Shown in pieces: positions 8,676 to 17,700 of a stretch of 64,000 nt of DNA. The position numbers were made by a program, and so were the translations under genes. The notes beneath the pieces are model-generated. The model saw only the letters and a program-made list of their open reading frames with translations, had not been told where the DNA came from and searched no databases. The stretch lies in assembly GCF_004006235.1 (NCBI RefSeq), contig NZ_CP034753.1, positions 1,302,001 to 1,366,000 on the forward strand, written 5' to 3'. The DNA comes from Agromyces sp. LHK192. Lineage in GTDB: Bacteria; Actinomycetota; Actinomycetes; Actinomycetales; Microbacteriaceae. How positions within the stretch are numbered: the stretch's first letter is position 1; every line of letters starts with the position of its first letter.

Positions 8676-8689
8676 AGAACGATCGTTCT
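8676..8689. promoter_or_regulatory. TetR operator, hydrolase side
   Basis: Perfect 14-base palindrome AGAACGATCGTTCT, 36 bases before the hydrolase start and roughly 17 bases after a minus-strand TTGCTA (8701-8706), so it would cover that gene's -10 region. Confidence 0.75.
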
Positions 8690-8742
8690 GTCTTGATGTG
8701 TAGCAATGTACGCCCACGGCGTATTCCGTGTCAAGCAAAAAG

Positions 8743-8761
8743 AGAAAGATCGTTCTAGACT
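8743..8761 (+). promoter_or_regulatory. TetR operator and leaderless promoter, regulator side
   Basis: AGAAAGATCGTTCT (8743-8756) is the same palindrome with one half-site change. It overlaps the first base of a -10 box TAGACT (8756-8761), which lies six bases before the regulator's ATG. Operator and -10 are therefore adjacent and the gene is probably leaderless. Confidence 0.7.
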
Positions 8762-8767
8762 TTTTTC

Positions 8768-9340
8768 ATGGCCACCAGGACGACACCCCAGGGCACCTCA
8801 GCCGCACGCGACCGCCTGCTGCGAACCGCGAGCGATCTCTTCTACCGCGAGGGGATCCACGCGGTCGGCGTCGACCGCATCATCGCCGAGGCAGGCGTCA
8901 CGCGCGCCACGTTCTACCGGCACTTCCCGAGCAAGGAGGACCTCGTCGAGGCGTACCTCGGCGAGGAGGACGCGGGCATCCGCGGTGCGTTCGCCGCTGC
9001 GCGCGAGATGACCGAAGCGCCGGCCGACCTGCCGGGACTCGTCGTCGAGGGCCTCGCCGCCGACATCGCCGGGCGGCACACGCGCGGATGCCCGTTCATC
9101 AACGCCGCCGCCGAGTACCCCGACCCCGCCAGCGGCGTGCGCCGCACGGTCGCGTCCCACCGGGACTGGTTCCGGGCCGAACTCGTCGACGTGCTCACGA
9201 ACGCGGGGGTCGACCGACCCGCCGAACGCGCCGGCGAACTCGTGCTGCTGCGCGACGCCGCGATGGTCGGCGGCTACCTCGACGGCTGGGACGCCGTGAG
9301 CGAGGCGTTCCGCACGGCGGCAGGGCGCACCCTGGGCTGA
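8768..9340 (+). CDS. TetR/AcrR-family transcriptional regulator
   Basis: 190 residues. The N-terminal TetR helix-turn-helix is clear (LFYREGIHAVGVDRIIAEAG, then VTRATFYRHFPSKEDLV, about residues 20-60); the ligand-binding half contains GCPFINAAAEYPD, common in the YcdC/AcrR-like branch. Two near-identical palindromes in the divergent intergenic region, one at each promoter, indicate that it represses both itself and the hydrolase. The inducer is unknown but may be a hydrolase substrate. Confidence 0.88.
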   Translation: MATRTTPQGTSAARDRLLRTASDLFYREGIHAVGVDRIIAEAGVTRATFYRHFPSKEDLVEAYLGEEDAGIRGAFAAAREMTEAPADLPGLVVEGLAADIAGRHTRGCPFINAAAEYPDPASGVRRTVASHRDWFRAELVDVLTNAGVDRPAERAGELVLLRDAAMVGGYLDGWDAVSEAFRTAAGRTLG

Positions 9341-9365
9341 GGTGCAGGCCCTGCGGGCGCTCGAC

Positions 9366-10172
9366 TCAGCCGAACAGTGCGAGCATCGGTGCGGGCGTGA
9401 AGCGGACCTCGATCGTGCCGCTGCCGCCGCGTCCGGCCATGCCGATCCAGGTGCTCGATCCCTCGTGGATCCGGGCCCACCCGTCGCGGAACACGACGTC
9501 GGTGCCGATCACGAACGCCATCGCCGGCTGGTCGCCGGCCTCGACGTCGATCGACCCCTCGAACGCGTGCTGCGCGTCGGCGTCGGCGTCCTCACGGCAC
9601 TGCACCGCGACGAGCGGGCGGCAGAGCGGCGTCGAGAAGCCGGGGGCGTCGAACGGGCTCGCCGTGGCGGCGTCCGCGACGAGGCCGAAGTTGAGGCTCG
9701 TCGAGACGAGTCCCGTCTCGGCCTGCCCGTCGAGCACGAGGCGGCTGCCGACGCTGAAGCGGTAGTGCAGGCGGCCGGCCTCGACCGTCTTCGGCAACTC
9801 GACGACGCTCACCCAGTTGCGCGACCACGCGTACGGCGCGCCCGAGCGGGTCGGCGGGTCGTAGAGGCTCGCGGTGACGCGCACCGCACCGTCGGCCCGA
9901 GTGGGCGCGGCGCGCAGCGAACTCCGGCGCTCCTCGGCTGGGAAGCTGTCACGCACGGCCTCGAATGCGGGCAGGTGCACCTGGTCCCAGCTGCGCAACC
10001 AGTCGCGGATGCGGCCGTGCACGCCGTCGAAGCCGTCGCCCAGCGCCTCGGCGGGCAGGGTCTCGGTCGAGGCGATGCCGGCGCCGGTCGAGGCGGTGTC
10101 GCCGAGTGCGGCGATTCGGTCGATGGGCGGAGCGGCGAGGCGGGCGGGGCGCGGGGCGTCGATGATCGTCAT
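9366..10172 (-). CDS. Hypothetical protein, unrecognised family
   Basis: 268 residues, no signal peptide and no membrane segment. I do not recognise the family. It is Ala/Arg-rich at the N-terminus, then has mixed beta-strand-like stretches (VRVTASLYDPPTR, NWVSVVELPKTVE, YRFSVGSRLVLDG) and a glycine-rich end. The pattern of alternating hydrophobics suggests a cytoplasmic beta-rich domain. The ATG has GGAAG ten bases upstream. It is convergent with the TetR gene and lies downstream of, but apparently not in an operon with, the ABC exporter. Confidence 0.6.
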   Translation of the reverse strand: MTIIDAPRPARLAAPPIDRIAALGDTASTGAGIASTETLPAEALGDGFDGVHGRIRDWLRSWDQVHLPAFEAVRDSFPAEERRSSLRAAPTRADGAVRVTASLYDPPTRSGAPYAWSRNWVSVVELPKTVEAGRLHYRFSVGSRLVLDGQAETGLVSTSLNFGLVADAATASPFDAPGFSTPLCRPLVAVQCREDADADAQHAFEGSIDVEAGDQPAMAFVIGTDVVFRDGWARIHEGSSTWIGMAGRGGSGTIEVRFTPAPMLALFG

Positions 10173-10343
10173 GGCAGGTCTTCCGGTCGGCCGGCGGCAC
10201 CGGCGGGGAATGGGAACGGCGCCACGCTACGGATGCCCCGCACCGCGGGCCTCCGTATCATCCCTGAGTTCCGCTCGGGTTCCGCACTGAAATCGGATGC
10301 CCACGTCGGCGCGTTCGAGGCGACCGGATGCCTCAGGCTGAGC

Positions 10344-12503
10344 TCAGACGAGCAGCTGGTGCTCCGCGAGCTCCCGGTACAGGGGCACGGTCTGCACGAG
10401 CTCCTCGTGCCGGCCCTCGCCGATGACGGTGCCCTGGTCGAGCACGACGATGCGGTCCGAGTCGACGACCGTCGACAGCCGGTGCGCGATCACGATCAGC
10501 GTGCGGCCCGCGGCGACCGCGTCGATCGCCTCGCGCATCATCCGCTCGTTCACGCCGTCGAGCGACGACGTCGACTCGTCGAGGAGCAGGATCGGCGGCG
10601 CGGCCAGCAGCGCCCGCGCGATCGCCAGGCGCTGACGCTCGCCGCCCGAGAGCATGATGCCGTCCTCGCCGACCTGCGCGTCGAGCCCTGCGGCGTCGCG
10701 GTCGAGCACGTGGCCGAGGTTGACCTGGCGCAGCACGTGATCGCACTCGACGTCGGTGGCGTCGGGCGTGCCGAGCAGCAGGTTGTCGCGGATGCTGCCG
10801 GCGAGCACCGGGGCATCCTGTTCGACGTACCCGATCTGCGCGCGCAGCTCGTCGCGGTCGAGCGAGCGCAGGTCGAGCCCGCCGAGCCTGACCGTGCCGA
10901 CGCTCGGGTCGTAGAAGCGCTCGATCAGGGCGAGGATCGTCGACTTCCCGGCGCCCGACGGCCCGACGAGCGCGACGCGCTGCCCGCGCGGCACCCGCAT
11001 CGAGACGCCACGGAGCACGGGCTGGCGGTCGGTGACGTCGGGCTCGGGGGCGTGCTCGTCGGGCGAGTCGTTCGCCGGGTCCGCCGGATCGTTCGGCCGG
11101 GTCCGCGCGTACGCGAACGACACGTCTGCGAACTCGATGGCGGGGGCATCGGGCAGGAGGCCCTCGTTGGCCGGGCCGACCATGACCGCCAGCGGCGCGA
11201 GCGCGCGGTCGTTCGTGTCCTCGTCGGGCAGGTCGAGCACCTCCTGGATGCGTCCGAGCGCGCCGAGGGCCTGGTTGATCGCCATGACCGCGCCGAGCAT
11301 CTGGCCGAGCGGCATGATCATCATGAAGAGGAACAGGATGAACGCGACGAGGTTCGCGACCGTGATGTCGCCGGCCGCGACGCGGTATCCGCCGACCCCG
11401 AGCACCACGAGGAACGAGACCTGCAGCGCGATGCCGGCGACCGGCACGACGAGCGCGGAGATGCTGGCCACCCGCACGCCCTCGCGCCAGGCGCCCTCGG
11501 CCTCCTCGGTGGTGGCCGCGATCTCGCGCTCGGTGGCTCCGGCGGCGCGGATGGTGCGCACCGAGCTGATCGACCGCTCGACGGCGGAGGCGAGGGCCCC
11601 GACCTTCTCCTGCGCGCGGTGCGAGGCATCCCGGATCTTCAGCGACAGGGCCGCCGCGGTGCCGATCGCGACGGCGACGACCAGCACGGTGAGGCCGAGC
11701 AGCACCGCGTCGAGGATGAGCATCGCGATCAGCGCGCCGATGAACGTGACGAGCCCGCCGATCGCCTCGACGCCGCCCTGGGTGAGCACGGCGCGCAGCA
11801 GGGTGGTGTCGCTGCCGACCCGCGAGACGAGGTCGCCGGTGCGGCGGGTGTCGAACTCCGCGATGGGCAGCTTCAGGATGCGCGCGATGAGCTTGCGCCG
11901 GCTCGTGAGCACGATGCCCTCGCCGGTGCGCTGCAGCAGGTAGTGCTGGTAGCCGCTCACCACGCCCTGCACGATGACGAGCACGACGAGGAGCACGACG
12001 AGCCCGTCGAGCGGGCGGCCCTGCTCGACGAGCGTGATGACCTGGCCGACGACGAGCGGCTGTGCGAGGCTCGCGGCGGCGAGCACGAGGCTGAGGACGA
12101 CGACGAAGGCGAGGATGCCCCGGTGCTCGGTCAGGTAGGGGATGAGCTGGCGGAGCGTGGCGCGTGGACCCGGCTTCTCGGTGCCGGACCTGCCGGGCCT
12201 GCCGGACCCGCCGGCGGCGCCCCTGCGCGGGCGCAGGCGCGCGAGGATCCCGCCCGCCGATGCATCCCGTGGTTCCCCGGACGCCGCCTCGGGCGAGGCC
12301 GCCGCGGCGACGACGGCGTTCGAGCCGGTGGCGGCTGCGCTGGTCACGACCGGGGTCGCGCCGGTGACCACGGGGGTTCCGCCGGTCGCGGGACTCGCGG
12401 CCTCGCGGCGTGCGGCGAACGGATGGCGCGCGGCTTCGCGGGCCGCGGCGCGCTCGGCGTCGCGCTGCTCACGACGGGACATGGAGATGTCGCTCTGGCT
12501 CAT
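10344..12503 (-). CDS. ABC exporter, fused permease and ATPase, with long N-terminal extension
   Basis: 719 residues from the ATG at 12501-12503 (AGGAAG upstream). Residues 1-120 are polar, Ala/Thr/Pro-rich and probably disordered, which is unusual. Six membrane helices follow (about 130-440). The ATPase has Walker A GPSGAGKST near 513, a Q-loop YVEQDAP, signature LSGGERQRLAIARALL, Walker B ILLLDES and H-loop IAHRLS, so it should be active. A charged Asp/Pro insertion sits just before the Walker A strand. As a half-size transporter it should homodimerise and export a lipid, drug or peptide; the substrate cannot be told. Confidence 0.9.
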   Translation of the reverse strand: MSQSDISMSRREQRDAERAAAREAARHPFAARREAASPATGGTPVVTGATPVVTSAAATGSNAVVAAAASPEAASGEPRDASAGGILARLRPRRGAAGGSGRPGRSGTEKPGPRATLRQLIPYLTEHRGILAFVVVLSLVLAAASLAQPLVVGQVITLVEQGRPLDGLVVLLVVLVIVQGVVSGYQHYLLQRTGEGIVLTSRRKLIARILKLPIAEFDTRRTGDLVSRVGSDTTLLRAVLTQGGVEAIGGLVTFIGALIAMLILDAVLLGLTVLVVAVAIGTAAALSLKIRDASHRAQEKVGALASAVERSISSVRTIRAAGATEREIAATTEEAEGAWREGVRVASISALVVPVAGIALQVSFLVVLGVGGYRVAAGDITVANLVAFILFLFMMIMPLGQMLGAVMAINQALGALGRIQEVLDLPDEDTNDRALAPLAVMVGPANEGLLPDAPAIEFADVSFAYARTRPNDPADPANDSPDEHAPEPDVTDRQPVLRGVSMRVPRGQRVALVGPSGAGKSTILALIERFYDPSVGTVRLGGLDLRSLDRDELRAQIGYVEQDAPVLAGSIRDNLLLGTPDATDVECDHVLRQVNLGHVLDRDAAGLDAQVGEDGIMLSGGERQRLAIARALLAAPPILLLDESTSSLDGVNERMMREAIDAVAAGRTLIVIAHRLSTVVDSDRIVVLDQGTVIGEGRHEELVQTVPLYRELAEHQLLV

Positions 12504-12581
12504 GATTCTTCCTGGTCGACAGCGGTTCCCGGCCGGTAGGGACGGCGGGCCGTCTGGCATCCTAATCGGCTTCGCCGGGAG

Positions 12582-12806
12582 TCAGCCCCGCCCGTACTTC
12601 TTGTGGACAGCCTGCTTCGAGACGCCGAGCGCGAGCGCGATGAGCTGCCAGCTCGATCCGCCCGCCCGCGCGCGGCGCACGGCGACGGCCTCGGCACGGT
12701 CGAGTTCGCGGGTCGCCTCGAGCCTGGCGTGGTGCAGTGCGCGCAGCGCGCGATACGGGTCGTCGCCGTCTGCCGCGGCGATCGCGGTGCGGAGGGTGTC
12801 ATCCAT
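12582..12806 (-). CDS. Small HTH DNA-binding protein, probable autorepressor
   Basis: 74 residues. The N-terminal half is acidic and helical (YRALRALHHARLEATRELDRA); the C-terminal half ends in a compact helix-turn-helix, SWQLIALALGVSKQAVHKKY. Such small proteins occur in actinobacteria, where I know no fixed function. The start is set by the promoter: a TACGGT -10 ends seven bases before the ATG. Two near-identical GTCAACnnnnGTTGAC palindromes cover exactly the -10 and -35 elements, a strong sign of self-repression. It lies just after the PfkB kinase gene but has its own promoter. Confidence 0.8.
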   Translation of the reverse strand: MDDTLRTAIAAADGDDPYRALRALHHARLEATRELDRAEAVAVRRARAGGSSWQLIALALGVSKQAVHKKYGRG

Positions 12807-12809
12807 GTC

Positions 12810-12853
12810 GTCAACCGTAGTTGACGACGGGTAATCCGTCAACCGAAGTTGAC
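12810..12853 (-). promoter_or_regulatory. HTH gene promoter overlaid by two operators
   Basis: Minus-strand -35 TTGACG (12837-12842), 17-base spacer and -10 TACGGT (12814-12819). Palindrome GTCAAC-CGTA-GTTGAC (12810-12825) covers the -10, and GTCAAC-CGAA-GTTGAC (12838-12853) covers the -35. The centres are 28 bases apart. The second palindrome also encodes the last codons and stop of the upstream kinase. Confidence 0.8.
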
Positions 12854-13774
12854 GGACGCCCCGGATGCCCCGGGCGCGGCGATCACCGTCGCCGCCGCGG
12901 CGTGCCCCGACCGCGCGGCGGCGGCGGCGTCCGCGCCGCCCAGCACCGCCTCGAGGTACCCGGCCGCGAACGCGTCGCCCGCGCCGGTGAGGTCGCGCAC
13001 GTCGGCGACGGGCGGCACCGGTTCCCGGAGCACCCGCTCGCCGGCTTCGAACACCTCGGTCGGCACCGCACCGTGCTTCACGACGACGGATGCCGCGACG
13101 TTCGCCGCGACCGGACCCCCTGCTTCGACACCGAGCAGCGCCGCCTCGGTCTCGTTCGCGAACAGCACGTCCGGCCGCAGGTCGGCGAGCAGCTCGATGA
13201 CCGCATCGACGCCCAGGTTCGCCACGAGCCCGGTCGACGACGCATCGACCGACAGCCGGATGCCCCGGGCCCGCGCCGCATCCACGAGCGCGAGGACGCT
13301 GCCGCGCATCGGCTCGCGCTCGAACCCGTACAGCGGCGCGTGCAGCCAGGCGACGTCGTCGAGCCATGACGCGTCGACCGGGCCGAGCTCCGCGGCGGCG
13401 CCCCGGTCGGGGAACATCGTGCGCTCGCCGTCGGGGTCGACGAGCAGTACGACGGCGCCCGTCGTGCCGCGCCGCTGCACGCGCACGTCGACCCCCGACG
13501 CCTCGAGCGCGGCGACCAGGGCGTCGCCCGCGGCATCCGGCCCGACGCATCCGATGAATCGCACCGCCGCACCCGCGGCCGAGGCGGCCAGCGCGGCGAC
13601 GTTCGCGCCGCTGCCGCCGCGCGTGCGGAAGACCCGGGCCGCGGTGTCGGTGCCGTGCCGCACGGGCTCCGACGTCCACACGACGACGTCCTCGACCAGG
13701 TCGCCGACGACCGCGAGCACGCCATGCTGCTCCGGTCGCCGCGGGCCGTCGCCGCCCTCAGCCGGCGAGGGCAC
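12839..13774 (-). CDS. psuK: PfkB-family kinase, probable pseudouridine kinase
   Basis: 311 residues of the ribokinase/PfkB fold. The N-terminal AVVGDLVEDVVVW, the glycine-rich RTRGGSGANVAALAA and the C-terminal anion-hole/catalytic motif LTGAGDAFAAGYLEA are present. The gene begins inside the end of psuG (17-base overlap), so the two are coupled. PsuK phosphorylates pseudouridine to pseudouridine 5-phosphate, the PsuG substrate. Substrate assignment rests on the psuG partnership, since PfkB sequences alone are ambiguous. The final codons form part of an operator for the following HTH gene. Confidence 0.8.
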   Translation of the reverse strand: MPSPAEGGDGPRRPEQHGVLAVVGDLVEDVVVWTSEPVRHGTDTAARVFRTRGGSGANVAALAASAAGAAVRFIGCVGPDAAGDALVAALEASGVDVRVQRRGTTGAVVLLVDPDGERTMFPDRGAAAELGPVDASWLDDVAWLHAPLYGFEREPMRGSVLALVDAARARGIRLSVDASSTGLVANLGVDAVIELLADLRPDVLFANETEAALLGVEAGGPVAANVAASVVVKHGAVPTEVFEAGERVLREPVPPVADVRDLTGAGDAFAAGYLEAVLGGADAAAAARSGHAAAATVIAAPGASGASVNFG

Positions 13775-14672
13775 GCGCGATCTCCGCGCCGAGCGCGACG
13801 TTGCCGCGATAGACCTGGAGGTTCACCTCGAGGCTGCGGCCCTCGGTCGCGCGCTGCACCCAGTCGAGCAGGAACGGCGTCGAGTCGTGCCCGGTCACAC
13901 CGGCGTCGACGACGGCGGCCAGCGCCTCGGCGAGGATGCGGTCGTGCTCGGCCGGATCGAGCTGGTGCTCGGCCGCGACCGGGTTCGCGACCAGCACCGC
14001 CGAGCGCTGCCCGAACTCGTCGCGGGCGCGCGCGAGGTCGGCGGCCTCGGCGGGGGAGTCGACGCGGTAGTCGAGCGTGAAGCCGGAGTCGGCGACGTAG
14101 AACCCCGGGTAGCTCGTCGTGCGGTAGCCGACGACGGGCACGTTGAGGGTCTCGAGCCGCTCGAGCGTCGCACCGATGTCGAGGATCGACTTCACGCCGG
14201 CGCTCACCAACAGGATCGGCGTCTCGGCGAGCACGGGCAGGTCGGCCGACTCGTCGAACGTCTCGGCCGCTCCCCGGTGCACGCCGCCCAACCCGCCGGT
14301 CGACATCACCCGGATGCCGGCGCGATGCGCGAGCCAGGCCGTCGCGGCGACGGTCGTGCCGGCGTCGAGGCCCTTCGCACGGGCGATCGGCAGGTCGCGG
14401 ACGCTGGCCTTCACCACCCACTCCGACGAGCACAGCCGCTCGATCTCCTCGGGCGCGAGCCCGACGACGGCCTCGCCGCCGACCACGCCGATCGTCGCGG
14501 GCACGACGCCGAGGTCGCGCACCTCCTGCTCGCTGCGCAGGCCCACCTCGAGGTTGCGCGGGCTCGGCAGCCCGTGGCTCAGGATCGTGGACTCGAGCGC
14601 GAGCACCGGCCGGCCGTCGGCGACCGCGGCCCGCACCTCCTCGGAAACGCGGATGGCTGGGGGAGTCTGCAT
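13758..14672 (-). CDS. psuG: Pseudouridine-5'-phosphate glycosidase
   Basis: 304 residues, close to the 312 of E. coli PsuG, which splits the C-C glycosidic bond of pseudouridine phosphate to uracil and ribose-5-phosphate. Family landmarks are visible: ALESTILSHGLPSPRNLE near the N-terminus, TIGVVGGEAVVGL, KASVRDLPIARAKGLDAGTT, the STGGLGGVHRG loop and TSYPGFY. The chosen ATG lies six bases after a TACGAT -10 with CTGACG 18 bases further upstream, so a leaderless message is likely; a longer frame reaches 14720 but has no support. It forms an operon with the PfkB kinase for recycling of RNA-derived pseudouridine. Confidence 0.9.
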   Translation of the reverse strand: MQTPPAIRVSEEVRAAVADGRPVLALESTILSHGLPSPRNLEVGLRSEQEVRDLGVVPATIGVVGGEAVVGLAPEEIERLCSSEWVVKASVRDLPIARAKGLDAGTTVAATAWLAHRAGIRVMSTGGLGGVHRGAAETFDESADLPVLAETPILLVSAGVKSILDIGATLERLETLNVPVVGYRTTSYPGFYVADSGFTLDYRVDSPAEAADLARARDEFGQRSAVLVANPVAAEHQLDPAEHDRILAEALAAVVDAGVTGHDSTPFLLDWVQRATEGRSLEVNLQVYRGNVALGAEIARALAG

Positions 14673-14678
14673 CCGGTC

Positions 14679-14708
14679 ATCGTACGAGGCGCCGCCGTCG
14701 CGCGTCAG
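14679..14708 (-). promoter_or_regulatory. psuG promoter
   Basis: Minus-strand -35 CTGACG (14703-14708), 18-base spacer and -10 TACGAT (14679-14684), six bases before the psuG ATG. Confidence 0.55.
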
Positions 14709-14738
14709 GGGCGGAGGCATCGGATGCCACGCCCGGGG

Positions 14739-17700
14739 TCAGCCGAGCACGCCCGCGCACGTCTCGCGGCGATCACCGATCGAGCCGAGATAGGTCGACC
14801 ACTCGGTGTCGGTCAGCTCGCGCCCGGCGAGCCGGCACGCGGCGCGGAAGTGGTCGGCGGGATCGAGCGTCCAATACGCCACCCCGTCGCCCAGGTTCAG
14901 GGCCATGCGCATCCCGTCGTGGCGGAGGTAGGCGGGCGGCGCGAACGGCGAGTCGGCCTGCAGCGGATCGCCGATCAACCGCCGCGTCTCCAGATCGAAG
15001 ATCGAGACCAGGTCCGACCGCGTCGGCGAGAGCAGGGTGCGACCCGGGGCATCCATCTGGATCGACCACCACGAATCACGGGAGCTGGGCAGGGCCCCGA
15101 ACGGCTCGAGGTCGTCGACCCCGCTGAGCAGCAGCTCCTCGGTGCCCGAACTCACGACCGTGCCGTCGGCGGTCACGAGCACCCCGCGCGCGTCGGGCAG
15201 GCCCTCGGCGACGAGATCTCCGGTCCGACCGTCGTAGACGAGCGTTGCGCCGGCCCCGGCGACGTCGTCCTGGTCGATCACGACGCGGTCGCCGTCGGTC
15301 GTGTCGGCGACGGCGAGCGGGTTGATCGCCGGCAGGTCGACGCCGGTGAGTCGCCCGGTCCGAACGTCGGCGAGGGCGACCGACGAGTAGGTCGCCGCCT
15401 CGCCGTAGAGCTCGCCGTCGTCGGTCGACGGATCGAGCATCACGACGTACGTGCGGTCCGGGTCGCGACTCGGGAACGCGAAGTCGGCCCCGGGCGGCAT
15501 CAGCGGGTCGCCGTACGAGCGACCGGTGCTCACGTCGAAGAAGGTGAGGATGCCGTCGCGCCGCGCCGCGACGACGCCCGGACCGGCCCAGGACGCGAGG
15601 CTGACGGCCGAGTCCATGCCGGTCTCCAGTGCCTCGTCGGCCTCCGGGTCCCAGAGGATCGATGGTGCGATGCCCCCGCCCGCCACGTCGCCGATCCGCT
15701 CGAGCATCAACGCGCTGCCGCCCGGGTCGAATCCGTTCACGACGAGGTGGCCGTCGGCGATCATCCTCGAGGCGGGACCGGACCCGTCGAGTCGCCACCG
15801 GCTCAGGCTCTCGCCCTGCACGGCGAACGCGACGAGGGTCATCGGGTCGGTCGCGACGTCGATCCGGTTCACCGGGCCCGCCTGCGGCTCGAACGCAGCG
15901 CCGGTCGGCTCGCCGTCCGCGAGCCCGAACTCGGTCACGACACCACCGCGCGAGCCGCACAGGACGGTGCCGCGGTCGAGGAGCACGGTCGCCGTGCGGC
16001 ACTGCCACGGGTCCTCCTGCGTCCAGGGGCGATACCAGACCACGGTGCCCTGATCGACGAGCACCCTGGCGAGGCCGCCCTCGCCGCTCGTCACCGCCGA
16101 CCCGTCGCCGATCGGGAAGATCCCCTCGTTCGCGGAACCGTCGGGGACCTCGATCGACCTGGTCGGCAGCAGCGTCGAGGCGTCGTACCAGGTGAGCCGG
16201 TCGCGGGAGCCGGCGAGGATCACCTCGTCGCCCCAGAAGACCGGACGGCCCGGGTCGGAGTCGACGTCCGGCCGGAATCCCGGGAAGACCGGGTTGGCGG
16301 CCGTGCGCAGGCGCATCGTCGGGAGCTCGATGACGTGCAGGCCGCCGTCCGGCCACGACGACATGACGAGCCGCTCCTCGGACGGCGAGAACCGGGGGAC
16401 GGTGATGTCGCGGGGCATGTGCACGACCTCGCCGACCTGGCGGCCCGAGTCGAGGTCGAACACCCTGACCTCGGTGTGGAGGGCGGGCTCTCCCGATTCG
16501 CGTCCCTCGAAGAGCCGCGACACCGAGGCGAGCGAGCCGTCGTCGCTGAGGGCGAGCATGGTGGGCGCCTCGAGGTTCATCCGGGGGAGTCCGCTGAAGA
16601 CGGTCCGCAGCTCCTCCCCGGTGTCGAGGTCGTGGACGACGCCGGTCGTGCCCCCGTCGCGGACCAGCAGCGCCTCCCGCGTGCCGGGGATCACCGCGCC
16701 CGCGGTGAGGCCGGCGACCGGGGTCGATCCCATGAATCCCCCGGCCGAGGTCATCGCGGACATGAGGGCCGCGCGGGTCCTCGGGTCGTCGGGCCAGCGT
16801 CGGTGCATCTCGGCGGCGATCAGGGCGGCGACGTCCCGATCCGTGCGCTGGAGTGCGATCGACCGGCTCGCGAGCGCCTCGACCTGTGCGTCCTCGGTGC
16901 TGCGGCGGGCAGTGTCGGCGCTCGAGACGGCGAGCACGGCGGCGAGCGAGGCGACCGCGAGCGCCGCGACCGTGCCGATGAGGGCGCCGCGAAGCCGGCG
17001 CCCGGTGCGACGTTGGCGCACGACCCGTCGTTCGAGATCGGCCACCTCGGCGCGGGCGGCGGCGTCCGACGCCTCGACGAACGCCGCTTCGAGTGCGGTG
17101 AGGTTCGGCTGCGAGCGATCCCGCCAGTCCAGCAGCGCCTGCAGCCGGGTGCCGCGGACGAGGTCGTCGGGCCTTCGGCCTCCTTCGTCCCAGTCGTCGG
17201 CCGCCGCGGTCAGTGCGACGAGGAGCCGGGTGCCCTCGGCATCCTCTTCGAGCCAGCCCGACAGGCGCGGCCAAGCCTCCGCGATCGATTCGTGGGCCAC
17301 GGCGATCGAGTCGCCCTCGGCGGTGATCAGCCGGGCGCGGTCGAGCCGGGCGATCAGCGCGCTCCGCTCGTCCTCTCCCTCAGCAGGCAGTCGCGTCCGA
17401 CGACGGACGGCCTGTCCGTCGGGCCCACGACCGACGAGCCGGAGGAAGGTCGTGCGGCAGAGCTCTCGGTCATGGGCGTCGAGGCGGTCGTACAGCCGAT
17501 CGGCGGATTGGGCGATCGCGCCCACGATGCCGCCGGATTCCTCGTACCCGGCGACCGTGAGCGTACGCCCCTCGCGACGCAGCCAGGTCTCGACGAGCGC
17601 ATGCGACAGGTGCGGGAGTGCGGCCGGTTGGCCGACCGCGTCGCGCAGGATCAGCTCGACGAGGCCGGGTTCGAGGCGGAGCCCTGCGCGTCGCGCCGGT

